From an uncultured Rhodopila sp. (GTDB lineage: Bacteria; Pseudomonadota; Alphaproteobacteria; Acetobacterales; Acetobacteraceae): DNA of 64,000 nucleotides. Below the pieces are notes generated by a model. That model saw nothing but the letters and a program-made list of their open reading frames with translations, made no database searches and was not told the origin of the DNA. This document shows, in pieces, positions 26,054 to 34,311 of the stretch. The position numbers and the translations under genes are program-made. Positions within the stretch are counted from its first letter, which is position 1. Each line of letters opens with the position of its first letter. The stretch covers positions 186,001 through 250,000 of the forward strand of contig NZ_CAIWTY010000075.1 in the NCBI RefSeq assembly GCF_903915725.1. Direction: 5' to 3'.

Positions 26054-26889
26054 TCGCGCAGCAACTCGTTAATGGACGTCTTCGACCGGGTCTGCGCGTC
26101 CACCGTCTTCACAATCACCGCGCAATACAGCGATGGTCCGGGAGACCCGTCCGGCAGATTCTTGCCTGGCAAGGAGCCAGGGACGATCACCGAATAGGCC
26201 GGCACGCGGCCCAAATACACCTCGCCGGTCGCCCGGTTGATGATCTTGGTGGACGCGCCGATGAATACGCCCATCGACAGCACGCTGCCGCGCTCGACGA
26301 TCACGCCTTCCGCGACTTCGGACCGGGCGCCGACGAAACAATCATCCTCGATGATCACCGGGTTGGCCTGCAACGGCTCCAGCACGCCGCCGATTCCCAC
26401 GCCGCCGGACAGATGGCAGTTGGCGCCGATTTGCGCGCAGCTTCCGACGGTAGTCCAGGTGTCCACCATCGTATTGCGCCCGACATAGGCGCCGACATTG
26501 ACGAAACTCGGCATCAGCACCGCACCGGGCGCGATATAAGCCGAGCGGCGGACGACGGCGCCGGGAACGGCGCGGAAGCCGGCCTCGCGGAAGCGGTTTT
26601 CGCCCCATCCGGCGAATTTCATCGGCACCTTGTCCCAGACCGGCGCGCCGCCCGGGCCTTCCATCGGGACCGAGTCGTACAGCCGGAAGGACAGCAGCAC
26701 GGCTTTCTTAAGCCATTGATTGACCTGCCAGCCGGCATCGGTCTTCTCGGCGACACGAACCGCACCGTTGTCGAGGGCGTCGAGCGCCGCCTCGACAGCG
26801 TCCCGCGCCGCACCCTTCGTGGATGACGAGAGCGTCTCCCGCTGTTCCCAAAGATCGTCGATCGGCTTTTGAAGGCTGTGCTGAGACAT
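26050..26889 (-). CDS. dapD: Tetrahydrodipicolinate N-succinyltransferase DapD
   Basis: 279 residues. It transfers succinyl from succinyl-CoA to tetrahydrodipicolinate, the step before DapE. N-terminal helical domain, then a left-handed beta helix of hexapeptide repeats from about residue 110: [56 protein letters not shown]. The C-terminus is Lys-rich (KSSINE-type end, here [10 protein letters not shown]). It heads the dapD-dapE-membrane protein-membrane protein unit. Confidence 0.96.
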   Translation of the reverse strand: MSQHSLQKPIDDLWEQRETLSSSTKGAARDAVEAALDALDNGAVRVAEKTDAGWQVNQWLKKAVLLSFRLYDSVPMEGPGGAPVWDKVPMKFAGWGENRFREAGFRAVPGAVVRRSAYIAPGAVLMPSFVNVGAYVGRNTMVDTWTTVGSCAQIGANCHLSGGVGIGGVLEPLQANPVIIEDDCFVGARSEVAEGVIVERGSVLSMGVFIGASTKIINRATGEVYLGRVPAYSVIVPGSLPGKNLPDGSPGPSLYCAVIVKTVDAQTRSKTSINELLRD

Positions 26890-26974
26890 AAGCGGCCGTT
26901 CCTGACTGAAGCGGGCGGACGATGCGCAGCGTCTTTTGTCCTGTCAACGCGCGATCGCCCGCCTGCCGCCGTTG

Positions 26975-27211
26975 TCAGCGATAATAGCCGGGATAGCCGT
27001 AAGTGACGCGGGGCGGCGCATCATAGCGCTGATGCTCACGCCATTCGTGTTCGCGCCATTCATGCTCCCGCCACGCGTGCTCCCGCGATTCCTGATAACG
27101 CCATTCCTGGCGCTCGTGGTGGCGCCAATCCTCATCGGCGAAGGCCGGTGCCGCGGCGCCAACCGCGAATAAGGCACCAAGCGCGATCAGGGTCAGATTG
27201 CGAACTCGCAT
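26975..27211 (-). CDS. Small secreted WREHE-repeat protein
   Basis: 78 residues from ATG 27211 with AAGGAGG 5 bp upstream. A signal peptide (MRVRNLTLIALGALFAVG, cut near AFA-DE) precedes a very polar mature part of about 55 residues dominated by Trp, Arg, Glu and His. It contains near-tandem copies of (A/E)WREHE, encoded by 15 bp DNA repeats at about 27034-27090, and ends RVTYGYPGYYR. No family is recognised. The His/Glu/Arg composition could suit metal or polyanion binding in the periplasm. Confidence 0.6.
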   Translation of the reverse strand: MRVRNLTLIALGALFAVGAAAPAFADEDWRHHERQEWRYQESREHAWREHEWREHEWREHQRYDAPPRVTYGYPGYYR

Positions 27212-27354
27212 GAAAGCCTCCTTCTGGCGGCAAATGGCCGCCTGAGACTGTCTATGCCAGTGAGACATGGCGAATATTCGGCGACTTAAAGGCTTTTCCT
27301 TTCGCGAACCGGAGGTGCGCGGTAGACTCGCCTGGAGGATTCCAGGAGCGCTCG

Positions 27355-27684
27355 ATGTCAATCGGCAGTGAACTCAAACGGCGGGCCCGCATCATGATCG
27401 CCCCGTCGGTGTTTTTGGCGATCACCGGGTATTTCGCCTGGAACGCGACCCAGGGTGATCGCGGGCTCAAGGCTTATGCGCAGCGCAAGGAGCTGCTCCA
27501 TCAGGTGCTTGTCGATCAGGGTGCGGCCAAGGCCGAGCGGGACGGCTGGGAAACCCGGGTGGCTGGTCTGCGGGCGCGCCATCTGGACCCCGATACGCTG
27601 GACGAGCGTGCCCGGGCGATGTTGAACCTGGCGCAGCCGAGCGATGTGATCGTCAAGCTGGGACCTCAGGACAAGCTTTTCTAG
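27355..27684 (+). CDS. Septum formation initiator (FtsB/DivIC-like)
   Basis: 109 residues; AGGAG lies 8 bp before the ATG. One N-terminal membrane segment (MIAPSVFLAITGYFAWNA) is followed by a coiled coil (AYAQRKELLHQVLVDQGAAK) and a short C-terminal part with LDPDTLDERARAMLNLA, the pattern of FtsB in alphaproteobacteria (the LDExAR block). FtsB joins FtsL and FtsQ in the divisome. In relatives it usually lies near pdhA or eno; here the next gene is a universal stress protein on the other strand. Confidence 0.82.
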   Translation: MSIGSELKRRARIMIAPSVFLAITGYFAWNATQGDRGLKAYAQRKELLHQVLVDQGAAKAERDGWETRVAGLRARHLDPDTLDERARAMLNLAQPSDVIVKLGPQDKLF

Positions 27685-28551
27685 CTAACGGTTCATCATC
27701 ACCGGCAGCTTGGCGTTCTCCAGCACATGGCGCGTAACACCGCCCAGGATCAACTGCCGCAGCCGCGAATGCGAGTACGCCCCCATCGACAGCATGTCGC
27801 AGCCGAAATCCGCTGCAGCCGCCAGCAGTCCGGCACCAACGGACCCGCCGATGGACTTGAAGGACACAATGCTCGCATGGATCCCGTGCAGCGCGAGGTA
27901 TGCCGCCGCATCCGGCGAACCGGGGCCGCGCCGTTGGTAGCCCTCGGCTGACAGCAGCGCCACGGCCCCGGCGCGCTCCATCCAGGGCATCGCCGCCTGA
28001 ACCGATGAAGCCGACTCCGCCGTGCCGTTCCAGGCGAGGCAAACACGGCTGCCGATGGTCGGCTGGGGCGTCTGGGGTGAGATCAGCACGGGGCGGCCGG
28101 AATCGAACAGCACTGCATGCAGCGCATCCGACGACGACACGTCGTCTCCGCTATCGGGGTGCGGCACCACCGTCAAATCGGCCAGCCGCGCCTGTTGGGC
28201 GACGATATCCTCCTCCCGCCCGGTCACTGAGGCGAAGCTCGCGGATGCGTGATCCGCGCCCGGGCGCGCCTCTTCCACCACGACATCGTGACGAGCGACG
28301 AACCGTTCGAACATCGACCGCACGGCATGGGCGCGGTCGTTGCTCTCCTTTTCCGTCGCGGACATCATTTCCTCGATCATCGCGCCGGAGAGGCCCTCGC
28401 CCGCCAAGGGCGCTACGTCACGGCTATCGACCCGGACGTGCAGCGCCAAAACATGCGCGTTCCAGCCGCGCGCAATGGTCAGGGCGGTGGATAATGCGGC
28501 CTCGCCAGCCGCGGTCCCCGTGAGGGGAAGCAAAAGCTTGCGTATAGCCAT
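27685..28551 (-). CDS. Tandem universal stress protein (two Usp domains)
   Basis: 288 residues from ATG 28551 with GGAG 7 bp upstream; the longer open frame is not needed. Two Usp domains in tandem: residues 1-140 and about 150-288. The second has an intact ATP-loop pattern GAYSHSRLRQLILGGVTRHV (GxxSxxR-N8-GGVT), whereas the first is less conserved. Such proteins respond to stress and oxygen limitation. The stop is one base from the stop of the opposite FtsB-like gene. Confidence 0.9.
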   Translation of the reverse strand: MAIRKLLLPLTGTAAGEAALSTALTIARGWNAHVLALHVRVDSRDVAPLAGEGLSGAMIEEMMSATEKESNDRAHAVRSMFERFVARHDVVVEEARPGADHASASFASVTGREEDIVAQQARLADLTVVPHPDSGDDVSSSDALHAVLFDSGRPVLISPQTPQPTIGSRVCLAWNGTAESASSVQAAMPWMERAGAVALLSAEGYQRRGPGSPDAAAYLALHGIHASIVSFKSIGGSVGAGLLAAAADFGCDMLSMGAYSHSRLRQLILGGVTRHVLENAKLPVMMNR

Positions 28552-28627
28552 GGTCTGCTCCGTGAGACTGGTGTTGCGCATTGAGCAATGCAGGGTTGCG
28601 TGTACCGTGCAAGTAGGAGTGCAAGGG

Positions 28628-29227
28628 TTATGGGAACAGCTTCGTCTGCTCCCATCCGCCGTTCGCGGTCCGCCGATACACCGTCCGGTCGTGCAGACGA
28701 TAGGGCATATCCTGCCAGAACTCGAACACGGCCGGCAGCACGCGATAGCCGGACCAATAATCCGGACGGGGGATGTCCTCGCCCGGGTAGCGCTGTTCCG
28801 CCTCCGCGAGGCGTTGTTCCAGCAGCGCACGCTCGGGCAACGGGCGCGACTGCCGGGATGCCCAGGCGCCGAGGCGGGAGATGCGCGGCCGGGATGCGTA
28901 GTAGGCGTCGGCTTCGGCGTCCGTCACGTGTTCGACCGTCCCCTCAATGCGGATCTGGCGGCCCAGCGATTTCCAGTAGAACAGCAGGAAGACGTTGGCA
29001 TTGGCTTCGAGTTCGTCGGCCTTGCGGCTTTCCTTGTTGGTGTAGAACACGAAACCGCGCTCATCGACGCCCTTCAGCAGGATGGCGCGCGCCGATGGCC
29101 TTCCGTCCGGCGTCGCGGTGGCGACGATCATGGCATTGGGGTCCTTGGGTTCGGCTCTCTCGGCCTCCGCCATCCAGGCGTGGAACTGGGCGAACGGTGA
29201 GGCGTCCAGGGTCGTGTCGGCCGGCAT
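28628..29227 (-). CDS. pdxH: Pyridoxamine 5'-phosphate oxidase
   Basis: 199 residues, ATG 29227. It oxidises PNP/PMP to pyridoxal 5'-phosphate using FMN and oxygen. Family segments are RPSARAILLKGVDERGFVFY, TNKESRKADELEANANVFLL, and the C-terminal ERALLEQRLAEAEQRYPGED and RVLPAVFEFWQDMPYRLHDR, with RR(T) near the end as in PdxH. It is a single gene between the stress protein and the acyl-CoA dehydrogenase. Confidence 0.95.
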   Translation of the reverse strand: MPADTTLDASPFAQFHAWMAEAERAEPKDPNAMIVATATPDGRPSARAILLKGVDERGFVFYTNKESRKADELEANANVFLLFYWKSLGRQIRIEGTVEHVTDAEADAYYASRPRISRLGAWASRQSRPLPERALLEQRLAEAEQRYPGEDIPRPDYWSGYRVLPAVFEFWQDMPYRLHDRTVYRRTANGGWEQTKLFP

Positions 29228-29394
29228 GGCGGCACTCCTTCACATCCAGGCTGCGTTGGCGGGATAACAGCACTTTCCTGCGATCCGGCAAGCCGGGATG
29301 TGGACCCGGGCAGTCATGCGCCGCGGTTGCCCCTTGCCAGTTGCCGAGCCGCGGGCAATCACCTTAGGCAGAAGAGTGTTCCGGGAGGTTCTCC

Positions 29395-30561
29395 ATGCAA
29401 GACACGCTGCGCCCCGACCCGCATGCCCAGATCAAGGATGAGGTGCGCAAGCTCTGCGCCAAATTCCCTGGGGAGTACTGGCGGCGGCTGGACCGGGAAC
29501 GCGGCTACCCGACGGAGTTCGTCACGGCCCTGACCGAGGCTGGCTACCTCGGTGCTCTGATCCCGGAGGAGTACGGCGGCGCCGGCCTGCCGCTGTCCGC
29601 CGCGGCGGCGATTTTGGAGACGGTGCAGTCCGAAGGCTGTAGCGGCGCGGCCTGCCACGCGCAGATGTACATTATGGGCACGATCCTGCGGCATGGCACT
29701 GACGCGCAGAAGACGGCGTATCTGCCGAAGATCGCCACCGGGGAACTGCGGCTGCAGGCGTTCGGCGTGACGGAGCCCACCAGCGGGACGGATACGACGT
29801 CGCTGCGGACCTTTGCCCGGAAAGAGGGCGACCATTATGTCGTCAACGGCCAGAAGGTTTGGACCAGCCGCGCGGAGCACTCCGACCTCATGCTGCTGCT
29901 GGCGCGCACCACGCCGCGCGACCAGATCGAGCGCCGGACCGAGGGGCTGTCGACGTTCATCGTGGACATGCGGGAGGTGTTGGGAAAGGGCCTGACGATC
30001 CGGCCGATACGCACGATGATGAACCACAACACAACGGAGATCTTCTTCGACAACATGGTGGTGCCGGCGGAAAACCTGGTCGGGGTCGAGGGCCGCGGGT
30101 TCCGGTACATCCTGGACGGGATGAACGCCGAGCGGTTGCTGATCGCGGCGGAGTGTATCGGCGACGCGAAGTGGTTCCTGAAGAAGGCCACCGACTATGC
30201 CCGCGACCGCCAGGTGTTCGGGCGGCCGATTGGCCAGAACCAGGGGATACAGTTTCCGCTGGCCCGGGCCTATGCGCAGATGCGGGCGGCGGAGCTGATG
30301 GTGCAGGCCGGGTGCGCGAAGTTCGAGGCGGGGGAGACTCCGGGCGAGGAAGCCAATATGGCGAAGATGCTCGGGGCGGACGCGGCCTGGGCGGCGGCCG
30401 AGGCTTGCATCCAGACGTTCGGCGGGTTCGGGTTCGCCGAGGAATACGATGTCGAGCGTAAGTTTAGAGAAACGCGGCTGTATCAGGTGGCGCCGATCAG
30501 CACGAATTTGATTCTGTCGTATCTGGCGGAGCACGTGCTGGGGCTGCCGCGGAGTTATTGA
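29395..30561 (+). CDS. Acyl-CoA dehydrogenase family protein
   Basis: 388 residues; GGGAGG about 8 bp before the ATG. A flavin-dependent dehydrogenase with all three domains: LIPEEYGGAGLPLSAAAAIL, the FAD loop FGVTEPTSGTDTTSLRTFAR, and QVFGRPIGQNQGIQFPLARA. The C-terminal segment reads GGFGFAEEYDVERKFRETRL then YQVAPISTNLILSYLAEHVL, in place of the YEGTS-type segment with the catalytic Glu of standard acyl-CoA dehydrogenases. It belongs to a variant clade, and its substrate is unknown. Stops 26 bp from the convergent RES toxin gene. Confidence 0.9.
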   Translation: MQDTLRPDPHAQIKDEVRKLCAKFPGEYWRRLDRERGYPTEFVTALTEAGYLGALIPEEYGGAGLPLSAAAAILETVQSEGCSGAACHAQMYIMGTILRHGTDAQKTAYLPKIATGELRLQAFGVTEPTSGTDTTSLRTFARKEGDHYVVNGQKVWTSRAEHSDLMLLLARTTPRDQIERRTEGLSTFIVDMREVLGKGLTIRPIRTMMNHNTTEIFFDNMVVPAENLVGVEGRGFRYILDGMNAERLLIAAECIGDAKWFLKKATDYARDRQVFGRPIGQNQGIQFPLARAYAQMRAAELMVQAGCAKFEAGETPGEEANMAKMLGADAAWAAAEACIQTFGGFGFAEEYDVERKFRETRLYQVAPISTNLILSYLAEHVLGLPRSY

Positions 30562-30587
30562 GGCCGATCGGCTTGGGCCATCGGTTC

Positions 30588-31055
30588 CTACCGCACAGGA
30601 GGAGGATGGAGTCGCGGATCAAGGGCAAACGGTTCCTGCGCGAAAGAGTACTGTCCCGCTGCGAGCGTTCCAATGAAGACCAGATTCCAGCTATGGGTCG
30701 ATACAACACTCGGCAGCACCACGAACGAATGGGCGGTCAATAGGGCATCGCCCCAGTTCTGCTGTCCTGCGCTTGGCATCCCCGGCCTGAGCCAGTTGGC
30801 GTTGGGAACGGACGAGGGATCGATGATGCGAACCCTCGCGGGCATCGCGATGGTGATCGCGGTCAGGACGTGCCTGACCGTGTCCAGCGCCTTGAAGCCT
30901 TTATGGACGGCCACTTCGAGAATGGCGGTTGCCGGATCGACGGAGCAGTAGACCGCCCGCACACCTCTGCTGTTCCAGCGTCCACCCAGCCGGTAGGCGC
31001 CCTCACCGCTTTCCCAATTCGCGGCGAACGCCGCCTGGTCCAGACGCCAGGCCAT
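30588..31055 (-). CDS. RES-domain toxin (putative NAD-degrading)
   Basis: 155 residues from ATG 31055 (GGGAGG 10 bp upstream); a GTG at 31094 that overlaps the antitoxin stop (GTGA) would add 13 residues and is a real alternative. RES toxins of the Res-Xre family degrade NAD+. Conserved RES residues are seen: RLGGRWNSRG at 22-31 (Arg26, Trp27, Asn28), VYCS at 35-38 and Glu47 in AILEVAVHK; the C-terminal SFAQEPFALDPRL segment is typical of RES domains. Its partner antitoxin is immediately upstream. Toxicity is inferred from the family. Confidence 0.85.
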   Translation of the reverse strand: MAWRLDQAAFAANWESGEGAYRLGGRWNSRGVRAVYCSVDPATAILEVAVHKGFKALDTVRHVLTAITIAMPARVRIIDPSSVPNANWLRPGMPSAGQQNWGDALLTAHSFVVLPSVVSTHSWNLVFIGTLAAGQYSFAQEPFALDPRLHPPPVR

Positions 31056-31090
31056 CAGGACACCGCCTCCCAGCGTTACGGGAAGTGGCG

Positions 31091-31570
31091 TCACGTATAG
31101 ACGCCGTACTCGAGCCGCCCCAGGAAATCCTGGACGATCTCGGCGCCCGCGGTTGTCGCCAGAAGGTCAATCGGACGCCTCTGATCCAGTCCCATGGCAG
31201 GCTGCTGCAGCCATCGCTCAGCCTCCTCCTGAGAACCCAGAACCGCGGTAGCCTTGACGAGGATTTCGGCGAATTTCCAGGCCCGTCCGCTCTGCTCCTG
31301 ATTGAGCAGCTTCGCCGGGGCCTCTTTGCGGCGCTGGATCGTGCGCAAGCTCATGCCTACGGCTTTTTCGAATGAAGCCGCTTTCTGAAGGGTCTGAAGA
31401 TGCCCGACGAGATGCATCAGGGCTTCCCCGGGCATGCCGTGCAAAATCATCTCATGGGCGTCGAACAAAGTGCTGACCCTGTGCCGAAGGATCCGCCGTC
31501 CGCCAAACAAGGCTGCGACGTGTTGCAGAGCGGGATCGCCGGGTGTTTCTGCGGGCATCTGAGCGGCCAT
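31091..31570 (-). CDS. Xre/MbcA/ParS-type antitoxin of the RES toxin
   Basis: 159 residues, ATG 31570. The N-terminal half carries a helix-turn-helix-like region (FEKAVGMSLRTIQRRKEAPA at about 68-87). The C-terminal half is the toxin-binding DUF2384 domain: AWKFAEILVKATAVLGSQEE, then AERWLQQPAMGLDQRRPIDL and the end LGRLEYGVYT, which pokes into the RES active site in structures of this family. Its stop overlaps or abuts the toxin start. Upstream paired operators suggest autoregulation. Confidence 0.9.
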   Translation of the reverse strand: MAAQMPAETPGDPALQHVAALFGGRRILRHRVSTLFDAHEMILHGMPGEALMHLVGHLQTLQKAASFEKAVGMSLRTIQRRKEAPAKLLNQEQSGRAWKFAEILVKATAVLGSQEEAERWLQQPAMGLDQRRPIDLLATTAGAEIVQDFLGRLEYGVYT

Positions 31571-31580
31571 CGCGGGGTCC

Positions 31581-31613
31581 TGTCAGGTGTCGTTTTTTCT
31601 ATGACAGATGTCG
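31581..31613 (-). promoter_or_regulatory. Candidate autoregulatory operators of the RES/Xre operon
   Basis: Minus strand reads CGACATCTGTCA (31613-31602) and CGACACCTGACA (31592-31581). The two 12-mers are identical at 10 of 12 positions, separated by 9 bp, giving a 21 bp (two helical turns) repeat ending 11 bp before the antitoxin ATG. Each has a GACAnnTGTC-like inverted core (perfect in the first). This fits cooperative binding by the antitoxin. Binding is inferred. Confidence 0.6.
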
Positions 31614-31616
31614 CGC

Positions 31617-32228
31617 TCAGTTGCAATCTTCTGGCGCTCGGAAAACCAGCACGCGTGCGGCGCCGTGGCAGCGTTCGGCCAGCAGCGGCTGCTCGGGCAG
31701 CCAGGACTCGTCCAGGCCAGTTTCGGCGATGATGAGCGCCTCCGGGGAGATATGGCCGGTTCGCAGCAAGTGGGCGATGGCGCGCGGGACCAAGCCGAGG
31801 CCATAGGGCGGGTCGAGGAAGACGAGGGACGCATGCGTGCACTGCTTGCCCTTCGCGGTGGCCGGGTTCCGTACGGCCGTGACGGGTGCCGCCGGTGCGG
31901 TCCGAAGCACATCGAACGCCAGAATCCGGGCCCGATCCTCCGCTTTGCACGCCGCCACGTTGGCCCGCAGCGCCTTCAGCGCCGCCGGGTCTGACTCAAC
32001 AAAGCACGCCGTGGCAGCGCCCCGCGACAGCGCCTCCAGCCCCAGCGCCCCCGTCCCGGCGAACACATCCAGCACCGCCGCGCCTTCAATCGCCGCCCGC
32101 CCACCCCATTCAGCATGCATCAGCATGTCGAACAGCGCCTGACGCACCCGGTCCGCCGTCGGCCGGGTCCCCTGCCCCGGCGGCGCCACCAGCGTGCGGC
32201 CGCGCCAGGCGCCGGCGACGATGCGCAT
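31617..32228 (-). CDS. rsmD: 16S rRNA (guanine966-N2)-methyltransferase RsmD
   Basis: 203 residues from ATG 32228, one base after the rluB stop; the open frame upstream belongs to rluB's complement and is ignored. SAM-dependent methylation of 16S rRNA G966. Motifs: MRIVAGAWRGRTLVAPPG at the N-terminus (family hallmark), RPTADRVRQALFDML, SAM loop VLDVFAGTGALGLEALSRG, and catalytic DPPY in LVFLDPPYGLGL. RluB-RsmD adjacency is common in this group. The RES/Xre operon lies 46 bp downstream. Confidence 0.95.
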   Translation of the reverse strand: MRIVAGAWRGRTLVAPPGQGTRPTADRVRQALFDMLMHAEWGGRAAIEGAAVLDVFAGTGALGLEALSRGAATACFVESDPAALKALRANVAACKAEDRARILAFDVLRTAPAAPVTAVRNPATAKGKQCTHASLVFLDPPYGLGLVPRAIAHLLRTGHISPEALIIAETGLDESWLPEQPLLAERCHGAARVLVFRAPEDCN

Positions 32229-32229
32229 C

Positions 32230-32997
32230 CTACCGCTTGCGCGGCAGAGGCGGCGGCGCACCCGCCCCGGCGGGAAGCTGCTCGCGCAGCACGCGGGCCG
32301 GGATTTCCTCGATGCCGCCGCGTTCCAGCGTGCCGAGCTGGAACGGGCCATAGGCGACCCGGATCAGCCGCGACACCGACAGCCCCAGATGCGCCATCAC
32401 GCGGCGGATTTCGCGGTTGCGGCCTTCGCGCAGGCTGACCGACAGCCAGGTGTTGTCGCCCTTCTTCGCATCCAGCTCCGCCTCGATCGGACCGTATTTC
32501 ACGCCTTCGACCGTCACGCCCTTGGCCAGAGCCTTCAGCGCGGCCTCGTTCGGGACGCCGAACACCCGCACCCGGTAGCGCCTCAGCCAGCCGGTGGCCG
32601 GCAGTTCCAGCTGGCGGGCCAGGCCGCCGTCGTTGGTCAGCAGCAGCAGCCCCTCGCTGGTCAGGTCCAGCCGCCCGACGCTGACGACCCTGGGCAACTG
32701 CATCCGCAGCTTCTCGAAGACGGTCGGGCGGCCTTCGGGGTCCTTGTGAGTGGTCACCAAACCTTCGGGCTTGTGGTAGCGCCAGACCCGGGTACGGTCC
32801 GGCTGGTCCACCACCTTGCCGTTGACCTGGACGACATCGCCGGGGGAGATGAACGTCGCGGGGTGTTCGACGATCTTGCCGTTCAGCTTGATGATGCCCT
32901 CGGTCAGCATCCGCTCAATGTCCCGCCGGCTGGCGACCCCGGCGCGGGCCAGCCATTTGGCGATGCGGTCGCCGCGAGGTTCCTCGGTGTCGGTCAT
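32230..32997 (-). CDS. rluB: 23S rRNA pseudouridine synthase RluB (RsuA/RluB family)
   Basis: 255 residues. S4 RNA-binding domain at 9-60 (RIAKWLARAGVASRRDIERM), then the catalytic domain with VGRLDLTSEGLLLLTNDGGL (catalytic Asp in GRLD). The C-terminal LREGRNREIRRVMAHLGLSV motif is also typical. It makes a single pseudouridine in 23S rRNA (position 2605 in E. coli). Its ATG overlaps the purD stop by 4 bp, and rsmD starts 1 bp after its end. The Pro-rich tail (AGAPPPLPRKR) is short. Confidence 0.94.
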   Translation of the reverse strand: MTDTEEPRGDRIAKWLARAGVASRRDIERMLTEGIIKLNGKIVEHPATFISPGDVVQVNGKVVDQPDRTRVWRYHKPEGLVTTHKDPEGRPTVFEKLRMQLPRVVSVGRLDLTSEGLLLLTNDGGLARQLELPATGWLRRYRVRVFGVPNEAALKALAKGVTVEGVKYGPIEAELDAKKGDNTWLSVSLREGRNREIRRVMAHLGLSVSRLIRVAYGPFQLGTLERGGIEEIPARVLREQLPAGAGAPPPLPRKR

Positions 32998-34262
32998 GCG
33001 GCGTCCGCCGCGATATCGCGCCGGCAGAAGCCCTCGGGCCAGACAATCTCCCCGACGCCGGCGTAGGCGGCCTCACGGGCTCGCCGCAGGTCCGGGCCTG
33101 TCCCGCACAGCGTCAGCACCCGGCCGCCCGCGGCCAGCACGCTGCCGTCCGGTCCTGCCTCGGTTCCGGCGTGAAAGACCGTCGCGCCCGGCCGCGCCGC
33201 CGCGGCGTCCAGGCCCCGGATGGTCGAGCCGCGTTCCGGCGCCTCCGGGTAGCCTCGCGCCGCCATGACGACCGCCACGGCGGCGGAGTCGTTCAGGCGC
33301 ACGTCGAAATCCCCCAGTTCGCCGTCACACGCCGCAAGCAGCGCCGGCAGCAGATCGGACTGCATCCGGCTCAGCAGCGCCTGGCATTCCGGATCGCCGA
33401 ACCGCACGTTGAATTCGATCAGCTTCGCCCCTTCCTCGGTCAGCATCAGGCCGGCGAACAGGATACCGCGGAATGGTGTGCCCAGGTGCACCATATGCTT
33501 CAGAGCCGGCCGGATGATCGCCTCCAGGCAGGCGTGCTCCAGCGCAGGGGGAAAATTCGGAACCGGCGAGTAGGCGCCCATGCCGCCGGTGTTCGGTCCG
33601 GTATCGCCGTCGCCGACACGCTTGTGGTCGCGAGCCGACCCCAGGATCACGGCATCCTCGCCATCGCACAGGGCGAATAGCGAGACTTCGTCGCCGGTCA
33701 GGAACTCCTCAAGCACCACGCTTGCGCCGGCGTTCCCGAAGATCTTGCGGTCCATCATGGCGTCGATGGCGGCGACCGCTTCATCCTCGGTCGTCGCGAT
33801 TACCACGCCCTTGCCCGCCGCCAGACCGTCGGCCTTGACGACAATCGGCGCACCCCGGTGACGCACGAAAGCGCGGGCCAGTTCCGCATCGTCGAACCGC
33901 TCCCATAGCGCGGTCGGGATGCTGGCGGCGTCGCAGATTTGCTTGGTGAAAGTCTTGCTGCCCTCGAGTTGCGCGGCGGCGCGGGTGGGACCGCAGCAGG
34001 GAATGCCGGCGGCCTCCATGGCGTCGGTGATCCCGGCCACCAGAGGCGCTTCGGGGCCGGGGACGACCAGATCGATCTGGTTGTCCTGGGCGAACCCGAC
34101 GAGGGTCGGGATATCGAGGACGCCGATATCGACACACTCCGCCACCGCGGCGATGCCGGGGTTGCCGGGGGCGCAGTATAGCTTGGTCAGTAGCGGACTG
34201 GCGGCGATCGCCCAGCACAGCGCGTGTTCCCGTCCGCCTGATCCGACGACCAGCACCCTCAT
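32994..34262 (-). CDS. purD: Phosphoribosylamine-glycine ligase PurD
   Basis: 422 residues from ATG 34262 with GAGGAGA upstream. It forms GAR from phosphoribosylamine and glycine in purine synthesis. N-terminal MRVLVVGSGGREHALCWAIA is diagnostic. The ATP-grasp core includes PIVVKADGLAAGKGVVIA and ARDHKRVGDGDTGPNTGGMG, with NVRFGDPECQALLSRM near the active site. The C-terminal domain is normal. Stop overlaps the rluB ATG. The divergent xseA starts 49 bp away. Confidence 0.97.
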   Translation of the reverse strand: MRVLVVGSGGREHALCWAIAASPLLTKLYCAPGNPGIAAVAECVDIGVLDIPTLVGFAQDNQIDLVVPGPEAPLVAGITDAMEAAGIPCCGPTRAAAQLEGSKTFTKQICDAASIPTALWERFDDAELARAFVRHRGAPIVVKADGLAAGKGVVIATTEDEAVAAIDAMMDRKIFGNAGASVVLEEFLTGDEVSLFALCDGEDAVILGSARDHKRVGDGDTGPNTGGMGAYSPVPNFPPALEHACLEAIIRPALKHMVHLGTPFRGILFAGLMLTEEGAKLIEFNVRFGDPECQALLSRMQSDLLPALLAACDGELGDFDVRLNDSAAVAVVMAARGYPEAPERGSTIRGLDAAAARPGATVFHAGTEAGPDGSVLAAGGRVLTLCGTGPDLRRAREAAYAGVGEIVWPEGFCRRDIAADAA

Positions 34263-34311
34263 CGATCTCTCCTCGGTTCCCCGCGCCGCTGCCGTAGCAT
34301 AGGTTACGTTC

